Assembly: GCA_963634795.1 (NCBI GenBank)
Contig: CAVHDO010000061.1
Span: forward strand, 1-9,089
Length of the DNA: 9,089 nt
From: UBA1822 sp963634795
GTDB taxonomy: Bacteria > Bacillota > Negativicutes > Veillonellales > Dialisteraceae
Direction: 5' to 3'
A program made the position numbers and the translations under genes. Below are positions 5,243 to 9,089 of the stretch, in pieces; positions within the stretch are counted from its first letter, which is position 1; each line of letters begins with the position of its first letter. Below the pieces are notes generated by a model. The model ran no database searches. It was given only the letters and a program-made list of their open reading frames with translations, and was not told the DNA's origin.

Positions 5243-6331
5243 CTACACTGTAAATTTACTATATATTCTCCTCCAAAATCCTAACCACCGAGACTCACTC
5301 CCTATAATTTGTTTCAATATTTCCCGCCGTACAGAACCTTTTGGCAATAATTTATTTGCCACTCGACGAGCAAAAGAAGATGGTGCTACTCCTAAAGCAA
5401 GCTTCTGAACAATAATTTCATAAAAAACACTACTTCGTGCTTGTTCAAAAAAACATTCGGAAAACTCACAAGTCGGATTTATCCATGGTTTATTTTCTCC
5501 CGCATAATGGATAATCCAAGGATCTTTTCGAGCAGCCAAATAGCTTTCAGCCATATGTCGAGGTAAATTAGCCAACAAAGTAGAAATACTTATACCATCA
5601 CAATCGTGAAGTACGTTCCATCGTGAATCAAGAAAAAATATTTCCCCTTGTCCACTAACATTGAGGACGTCTTGGTCTAAATAAATATACTTCCCGCCTT
5701 GCGCCATTTCAATCAGAGCAAAATCCGAAAATCTCGCCCTCATTCCACCCACATTTACTAATAATACCCCCGCATTAAAATAATCATCCGGTTTTTTCAA
5801 TTCTAGCATATCATTAATATATGATTTTATGTAAGGCATCGCATTATATCCCCAACAAACGCCCGTATCACGTACTGCCGCCAATAGATTATCACCTAAT
5901 ACCACTTCATATAATTTGCTAATATCATGCTGAACAATTACATCACTGTCTAAATAAACAACTTTATCATAATTCCTAAAAAGCGTCGGAATAACAAGCC
6001 GGTAATAAGATTCTATACTGATATGCTTTCTTCCTCGTAGATCTAAATCACATACAAATGCAGAGACGTCCAAATATCGAATATGAACATTTGAAAATCG
6101 TTTAAGTGCTATTTCCAATAAAGCTTTCATTCTCACACTAATGTTCGTATTTAAGATCCAAATATCATAACAATATTCACCAGACGCATATTGAAGCATA
6201 GACTCTAATGCAACTGATAAATAAGGAATATACTGGTCATTTGATGCCATAATAACAGGTATATTTCTCTGCGCATAAAACGGCATGGGATAATTAAAAT
6301 CTTCAGCCAATTCCGTCTTATCTCTAATCAT
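5243..6331 (-). CDS. Glycosyltransferase family 8 protein
   Basis: A 362-residue protein of the GT8 family, retaining glycosyltransferases of the LgtC/WaaJ/glycogenin type. These transfer glucose or galactose from a UDP-sugar onto lipopolysaccharide, capsule or glycoprotein acceptors at the cytoplasmic face of the membrane. Visible signatures are an N-terminal IPVIMASNDQYIPYLSVAL strand-helix (24-42), YYRLVIP (109-115), the metal-binding YLDSDV (126-131), YFNAGVLLVN (184-193), LDQDVLN (218-224) and HYAGENKPW (275-283, the HxxGxxKPW motif). All catalytic landmarks are intact. The basic, aromatic C-terminal tail (about 320-362) may bind the membrane. Start ATG 6331 has GGGAG six bases upstream. 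The gene is distinctly AT-rich compared with the adjacent operon and is bordered on its 5' side by insertion sequences, so horizontal acquisition is likely. No other polysaccharide gene is visible. The acceptor is unknown. Confidence 0.92.
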   Translation of the reverse strand: MIRDKTELAEDFNYPMPFYAQRNIPVIMASNDQYIPYLSVALESMLQYASGEYCYDIWILNTNISVRMKALLEIALKRFSNVHIRYLDVSAFVCDLDLRGRKHISIESYYRLVIPTLFRNYDKVVYLDSDVIVQHDISKLYEVVLGDNLLAAVRDTGVCWGYNAMPYIKSYINDMLELKKPDDYFNAGVLLVNVGGMRARFSDFALIEMAQGGKYIYLDQDVLNVSGQGEIFFLDSRWNVLHDCDGISISTLLANLPRHMAESYLAARKDPWIIHYAGENKPWINPTCEFSECFFEQARSSVFYEIIVQKLALGVAPSSFARRVANKLLPKGSVRREILKQIIGSESRWLGFWRRIYSKFTV

Positions 6332-6480
6332 CGTTTTCTCCCTTCTTTTTTAGCACTTTCTATAAAATTACACTAGAAACCCTTCGACCTATATTACAAA
6401 TCTCTACTCAAACAAAACAAGCTTTACAAAACCAATTATACCTCGCTCTAAATCTCATAACCACCTTATAAAAAGCTACA

Positions 6481-6507
6481 GAGGAACCAATCTTCGAAGA
6501 TCCCCTC
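6481..6507 (-). promoter_or_regulatory. Hairpin in predicted glycosyltransferase leader
   Basis: GAGG and CCTC arms enclose the perfect palindrome ATCTTCGAAGAT with an uneven internal loop. On the minus strand it lies just downstream of the predicted start of transcription and is followed within ten bases by TTTTT. It could be an attenuator or a terminator for transcription coming from the insertion sequences. Function is inferred from position only. Confidence 0.3.
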
Positions 6508-6526
6508 CAGAAGATCCTTTTACCCC

Positions 6527-6555
6527 ATTATAATCACCAATACTCACTAAATCAA
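6527..6555 (-). promoter_or_regulatory. Sigma-70 promoter facing the glycosyltransferase gene
   Basis: On the minus strand TTGATT (6555-6550) and TATAAT (6532-6527) are separated by exactly 17 bp, ten of twelve consensus positions. Transcription would start near 6520 and give a leader of about 190 nt before ATG 6331. No other gene lies between. Confidence 0.55.
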
Positions 6556-6751
6556 TAACTCATCACCATCTTGTATGTAAAACACATTTTCTTTGCAGAA
6601 TTAATCTGTATTGACAAAGTTATGAGCTTATAACTCCTTTACAATCCCAAAAGCATAAAATTATCACTAATTCGCTCTCAATACTTTTATTTATTATAAC
6701 AAACAAAAAAAGCAACAGTAACGCACATCAAAAAATAACCGACTAACTCAT

Positions 6752-6781
6752 TGTAGGTTTGACAATGATGTGTTACAAAAA
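6752..6781 (+). repeat. Right terminal inverted repeat of E0
   Basis: Begins TGTAGGTTTGACAATGATGT reading inward from the tip. It matches the left end of E1 (7414-7443) at 28 of 30 positions, which identifies both as IS ends. On the minus strand it overlaps the 3' coding region of the transposase. Confidence 0.8.
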
Positions 6782-6800
6782 AAGAGAATGAGCGAAGGGT

Positions 6801-6824
6801 CTGGCTTGGCGTTTGCCAAGCCAG
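6801..6824. repeat. Perfect 10-bp stem hairpin in transposase 3' region
   Basis: CTGGCTTGGC and GCCAAGCCAG flank a GTTT loop, 20 bp inside the terminal repeat. On the minus strand it encodes part of LAWQTPSQT. It is the strongest hairpin in the window and could limit read-through transcription near the IS end. Confidence 0.7.
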
Positions 6825-7387
6825 CGGCCGCATGGGGAAATGGTTGTATTCCCGCTCCCTTACAGCAAGTTGTTTTTTGTAATCTTCGAAAGAATAAAAT
6901 TTGTGTGTTGCGTAAAATTCTTCGTTGTCTTTTCGATGACTCCTTTCTACTTTCCCGTTGTGCCTTGGAGTAAAGGGACGAATCTTTTTATGTTCTATCT
7001 TTAATTCGTCCAAGTTTTTTCAAATAGTGATAATGGTGGATTTTTGGAACGTGCCATCGAATTTGTAAACTCAAAACCGTTATCGGTTTGCACGCATTCG
7101 ATCGGATACGGAAATTTCTTAATACAATGCTTGATGAATTGCGTGGATGTGTAGGTGTTGTGCTCCGGAAATGCTTCCAGATAACGAAACCGAGAATATT
7201 CATCAATAAATGTGTATTGATACCAAGTCGTCCCTTCTTCCTGGCCGACAATACAATGTTTAGGAACAAATTTTACATCAATTTGAACACGCTGACCGGG
7301 ATATTCCATTTGTTCATATGGTTTGGGTTTGTATTTCTTGAGGTTGGGAAGTTTATCTTTTGTGATATTTCTTTTCCATAGAAACTT

Positions 7388-7413
7388 GTATAAGCCTGAG
7401 ATAGAATGTTTAT
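7388..7413 (-). repeat. 26-bp transposase segment, E0 copy, abutting E1 left end
   Basis: On the minus strand this segment encodes KHSISGLY and is identical at 25 of 26 positions to 8978-9003 on the plus strand. Its outer edge is flush with the TGTAGG tip of E1 at 7414. The overlap between the two broken transposase halves is exactly these 26 bp. Confidence 0.85.
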
Positions 7414-7443
7414 TGTAGGTGTTACAATGATGTGTTACAAAAA
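7414..7443 (+). repeat. Left terminal repeat of E1
   Basis: Begins TGTAGGTGTTACAATGATGT. It matches the E2 left end (9004) at 29 of 30 positions and the E0 right end (6752) at 28 of 30. Confidence 0.85.
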
Positions 7444-7485
7444 GCCATAAAAAAGAATAGCGAACAAGAACAGCCTGTGATACAG

Positions 7486-7489
7486 TTAA
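7486..7489. repeat. Target site duplication TTAA, left copy (IS5-family)
   Basis: TTAA here and at 8644-8647 flank the IS5-family element. The E2 copy shows the empty site with one TTAA (ACAGTTAAGTCG, just before 9084). TTAA fits the YTAR target rule of the IS5 subgroup. Confidence 0.85.
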
Positions 7490-7527
7490 GGAAACGCTGA
7501 TTTAATCACGCTTGTTTTCAAATTTAC

Positions 7528-7556
7528 TTCATTTTATTCTCCTTGCCGTGTATAAT
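7528..7556 (+). promoter_or_regulatory. Possible promoter of IS5-family transposase
   Basis: TATAAT at 7551-7556 is a perfect -10. At 17 bp spacing the -35 position reads TTCATT (7528-7533), a weak match. It lies about 50 bp upstream of the transposase ATG (7604), which has AGGAG eight bases before it. Confidence 0.4.
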
Positions 7557-7603
7557 ATAAATATAAATATGATAATAACTTATATTTTAAAGGAGACGCC
7601 ACA

Positions 7604-8488
7604 ATGTATCCGTCAAATTTTACCGATATCGAATATTCTGCTCGTAAGAGGAATTGAAACAATGCTACGTATGTACCTTTTGCAAATTCTTTTTAATTTG
7701 TCCAACAGAGGCGTCGAAGATACTATTTATGATAGCCATGCAATGAGAGCTTTCATGCATTTGGATTTCACTTGCGAGCAAGTTCCGGATTCTACGCCCC
7801 TTCTTAAATTTCGTCATCTTTTGGAAAAACACAATATCGGTGAGGCAATTTTTCGAGACATTCGTGAACGCTTGGATAAAAATGGTTTGATTATGCATGG
7901 CGTACCATTGTCGACGCGACGATTATCAGTGCGCCTAGTTCCATCAAAAATCGCGAAAAAGCGCGTGATCCGGAAATGCACCAGACGAAAAAAGGAAATC
8001 AATGGTATCACGGAATGAAGATTCATATTGGGGCGGATGCGGGAAGTGGTTTGGTTCATTCTATTACCGCTACACCTGCTAATGCTCCGGATATTCAAGA
8101 AGCATACAACCTTATTCGAGAAGATGATGAAGTTGTATATGGTGATTCTGGTTACACTGGACTGGTTAAACGTGAAGAAATAAAAAGTGATGCCCATCTT
8201 GCGCAAATTGACTATAGAATCAATTTGCGCCCAAGCCAAATGAAAAAAGAAACGAAGTTATATACGGATGTTGGTAGCGGAAAATATATTGAAAACCGGA
8301 AATCATCAGTTCGGTGTAAAGTGGAACACGCATTTCTCATTGTGAAACGTCAACTTGGCTATGCTAAAGTGTCGTATCGTGGTATTGCCAAAAATCTGAA
8401 TCGCTTTTATGTATCATTTGCTATGGCCAACATATTTATGTGCATAAGAGCTGGGAACAGGATCGTAAATCGCCTCTGTATGAGATAA
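7604..8488 (+). pseudogene. IS5-family transposase, deletion plus frameshift
   Basis: Starts at ATG 7604 after AGGAG. The first frame reads MYPSNFTDIEYSARKRN and stops at TGA 7655-7657. By comparison with E. coli IS5 InsH, about 38 codons (TRKEIFLSRME through the proline-rich segment) are missing here. The match resumes in another frame from about 7650 with ETMLRMYLL, NLSNRGVEDTIYD and FRHLLEKHNIGEAIF. Near 7903 a second shift occurs, and from 7904 the protein reads TIVDATIISAPSSIKNREKA, then DPEMHQTKKGNQW to the TAA at 8486-8488. The three catalytic residues survive: D at 7913-7915 (TIVDATI), D at 8144-8146 (YGDSGYTG) and E at 8324-8326 (RCKVEHAF). The product cannot be made as one chain, so the element depends on a copy elsewhere. 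Confidence 0.88.
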
Positions 8489-8643
8489 GTGCGCCCTAAA
8501 ATAAGAAAAAAGAGAAAATCAAAGAAAAACGAGAAAAAACTGATAGGTTAAAAGCGTTCTTTAGACCCCAAAAAGGAAAAACATTCTTTTTTTATAGTAC
8601 GGAATGATTTACAGACTAAATTGCCTTTTTGTTCAGCGTTTTC

Positions 8644-8647
8644 TTAA
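8644..8647. repeat. Target site duplication TTAA, right copy (IS5-family)
   Basis: Second TTAA, immediately after the right inverted repeat. GTCGTAAAC follows, as in the uninterrupted E2 copy. Confidence 0.85.
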
Positions 8648-8688
8648 GTCGTAAACCCAAAACAGAAAGGCAGGTGTCCTCATTCGCC

Positions 8689-9003
8689 ATGAATAAAATA
8701 ACACAAACCATGCTCTATAGGCAATCTATGATTTAATACGCCCAAAAATTTGGCGTTACCAAAGCTGCTATCCATTACCGTGAAAACCGCCAGCTTATTT
8801 ATCGCTGGATGAAATGTTATGACGGTACTTTGCAATCTTTGGCAGATCGTTCCCATTGTCCACATAGTCATCCTAACCAACATACGAAAGATGAAATCAA
8901 ACTCATTTTGAATATGCATAGAAGAAACACACATACCGGCATTGTTCGATTTTGGGTTAAATTACGACAAAAAGGCTATAAACGTTCTATCTCAGGCTTA
9001 TAC
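8689..9003 (+). pseudogene. IS481-like transposase, N-terminal half with nonsense codon
   Basis: ATG 8689 opens MNKITQTMLYRQSMI and meets a TAA at 8734-8736. The same frame continues as YAQKFGVTKAAIHYRENRQ, then IYRWMKCYDGTLQSLADRSH, and ends with RQKGYKRSISGLY at 9003. This is a helix-turn-helix DNA-binding region (FGVTKAAIHY...IYRW) followed by the LxDRS linker typical of IS481/IS3-type transposases. It ends exactly where the E2 left end begins; the frame then reads through the repeat to a stop at 9049-9051. Its continuation (SISGLYKFLW...) is found only in E0 on the opposite strand at 7411, so each half belongs to a different broken copy. The ribosome site is weak (AGGTG 12 nt upstream). 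Non-functional. Confidence 0.8.
8978..9003 (+). repeat. 26-bp transposase segment, E1 copy, abutting E2 left end
   Basis: Identical at 25 of 26 positions to the minus strand of 7388-7413. Its downstream edge is flush with the TGTAGG tip of E2 at 9004, whereas in E0 the opposite edge is flush with the tip of E1. Confidence 0.85.
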
Positions 9004-9089
9004 TGTAGGTGTTACAATGATGTGTTACCAAAAGGCATAAAAAGAGAATAGCGAACAAGAACAACCTGTGTTACAGTTAAGTCGTAAAC
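9004..9089 (+). mobile_element. IS481-like element E2, left end only, continues past window
   Basis: Begins TGTAGGTGTTACAATGATGT and follows the E1 left end with a few changes through ACAGTTAAGTCGTAAAC. It therefore shows the E1 sequence without the IS5 insertion. It is inserted in the E1 transposase gene. Its own transposase should start about 40 bp beyond the window. Confidence 0.8.

Larger units (their letters stand above)
6332..6686. other. AT-rich leader region upstream of glycosyltransferase gene
   Basis: No convincing gene lies here on either strand. The stretch contains a promoter facing the glycosyltransferase (6555-6527) and a perfect 12-bp palindrome ATCTTCGAAGAT (6490-6501). That palindrome is flanked by GAGG (6481-6484) and CCTC (6504-6507), so it could fold as a hairpin in the leader RNA, with a T run soon after on the minus strand. 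An imperfect 18-bp palindrome lies at 6618-6635. A second TGT-TATAAT is found at 6701-6693 on the minus strand, next to the IS end. The leader from the nearer promoter would be about 190 nt. Confidence 0.6.
6687..7411 (-). pseudogene. IS481-like transposase, C-terminal half with frameshifts
   Basis: From 7411 the minus strand reads KHSISGLYKFLWKRNITKDK, then a proline/lysine linker and YPGQRVQIDVKFVP, into an rve-type DDE catalytic domain. The catalytic residues are D (codon 7279-7277, QIDVK), D (7084-7082, QTDNG) and E (6947-6945, NGKVERSHRKD). Between FEFTN and NLDELKIEH (about 7070-7015) the frame changes more than once. The expected RWHVPK, STIITI, FEK and NLDEL pieces lie in successive different frames, mostly at A or T runs. 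The frame from 7309 stops at 7003-7001 and the tail resumes in another. The tail reads through the terminal repeat to a stop at 6689-6687, outside the element. It lacks its N-terminal DNA-binding half, which is encoded (from another copy) at 8689-9003. Non-functional. Confidence 0.8.
6752..7413 (-). mobile_element. IS481-like element E0, right part only
   Basis: This holds the C-terminal half of an IS481-like transposase on the minus strand and its right terminal repeat (6752-6781). The element stops abruptly at 7413, where the left end of a second copy (E1) begins in the opposite orientation. The missing N-terminal half is not on this side. The TGT...ACA-type tips and the DDE integrase fold support the IS481-like call. 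The alternative is an unassigned relative within the IS3/IS481 group. Confidence 0.75.
7490..8643 (+). mobile_element. IS5-family insertion sequence (1154 bp)
   Basis: Bounded by 11-bp inverted repeats GGAAACGCTGA (7490-7500) and TCAGCGTTTTC (8633-8643) with one mismatch, and by TTAA duplications on both sides. It is inserted in the left end of the IS481-like copy E1. The single transposase gene is broken. The length is slightly less than usual for the IS5 subgroup (about 1.2 kb), which fits a deletion of roughly 40 codons in the transposase. The 3' noncoding part (8489-8632) is A/T-rich with no further gene. Confidence 0.88.
7414..9003 (+). mobile_element. IS481-like element E1, left part, interrupted by IS5-family element
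   Basis: The left end starts at TGTAGG (7414). The first 76 bp run to 7489, where an IS5-family element is inserted. The sequence resumes at 8648 and continues into the transposase N-terminal half, ending at 9003 where a third copy (E2) starts. Without the IS5 insertion and one TTAA duplicate, about 432 bp of E1 remain. The E2 left end (9004-9089) shows the same sequence uninterrupted, confirming the reconstruction. E1 and E2 differ by several substitutions and one indel in 76 bp, so E2 is a different copy and not a recent duplicate of E1. Confidence 0.8.

Noticed and set aside
7388..9003. Simple inversion between the two 26-bp inverted copies as the whole explanation of the split transposase
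   Set aside because: Inverting the segment would rejoin the gene halves, but would leave two IS tips facing each other around a 26-bp stub. The E2 end is a diverged separate copy, so at least one further insertion is needed. Kept only as a possibility within the nested-IS finding.

Overview
This window looks like chromosomal DNA from a low-to-moderate GC Firmicute, most likely of the Negativicutes type (Selenomonas/Megasphaera/Dialister-like). That placement is an inference from AGGAGG-like ribosome binding sites, overlapping genes, the KtrA/KtrB potassium uptake pair and the style of the intergenic hairpins. It has not been verified by any search. Base composition changes along the window: the potassium operon (about 1420-5054) is GC-rich, while the glycosyltransferase region and the insertion-sequence region (about 5175-9089) are clearly AT-rich.

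Layout. Positions 1-35 hold the possible start of a leftward gene that leaves the window. Positions 161-997 are the relic of an IS3-family element with a large internal deletion. Positions 1052-1416 hold a cluster of short GC-rich hairpins, with TCTGA-rich repeats next to it. Positions 1423-5054 are a compact leftward operon, in transcription order a twin-CBS-domain protein, a radical SAM protein (TTG start), a TrkH/KtrB-type potassium translocation subunit and its TrkA/KtrA-type RCK gating subunit. Two gene junctions overlap by stop/start codons and the third is 16 nt. A run of 17 C (5158-5174) lies just upstream of the operon promoter. Positions 5243-6331 encode a family 8 glycosyltransferase, also leftward, with a good sigma-70 promoter about 190 nt upstream.

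Positions 6752-9089 are a nest of insertion sequences. Three copies of one IS481-like element are present: E0 (6752-7413, leftward, only the C-terminal transposase half and right end), E1 (7414-9003, rightward, only the left end and N-terminal transposase half) and E2 (from 9004, rightward, cut by the window edge). E1 is itself interrupted by an IS5-family element (7490-8643) with a TTAA target duplication. The left ends of E1 and E2 abut opposite sides of the same 26-bp stretch of the transposase gene. All transposases in the window are broken.

How the genes work together: KtrB/TrkH and KtrA/TrkA form a nucleotide-gated potassium uptake system. The adenine-nucleotide-binding type CBS protein in the same operon could link uptake to energy or nucleotide signalling, but that is inference. 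The glycosyltransferase probably decorates a surface polysaccharide and looks acquired. I found no clearly new defence or regulatory system. The least ordinary signals are the poly-C tract, the hairpin cluster and the repeated use of one site in the nested IS481 copies.
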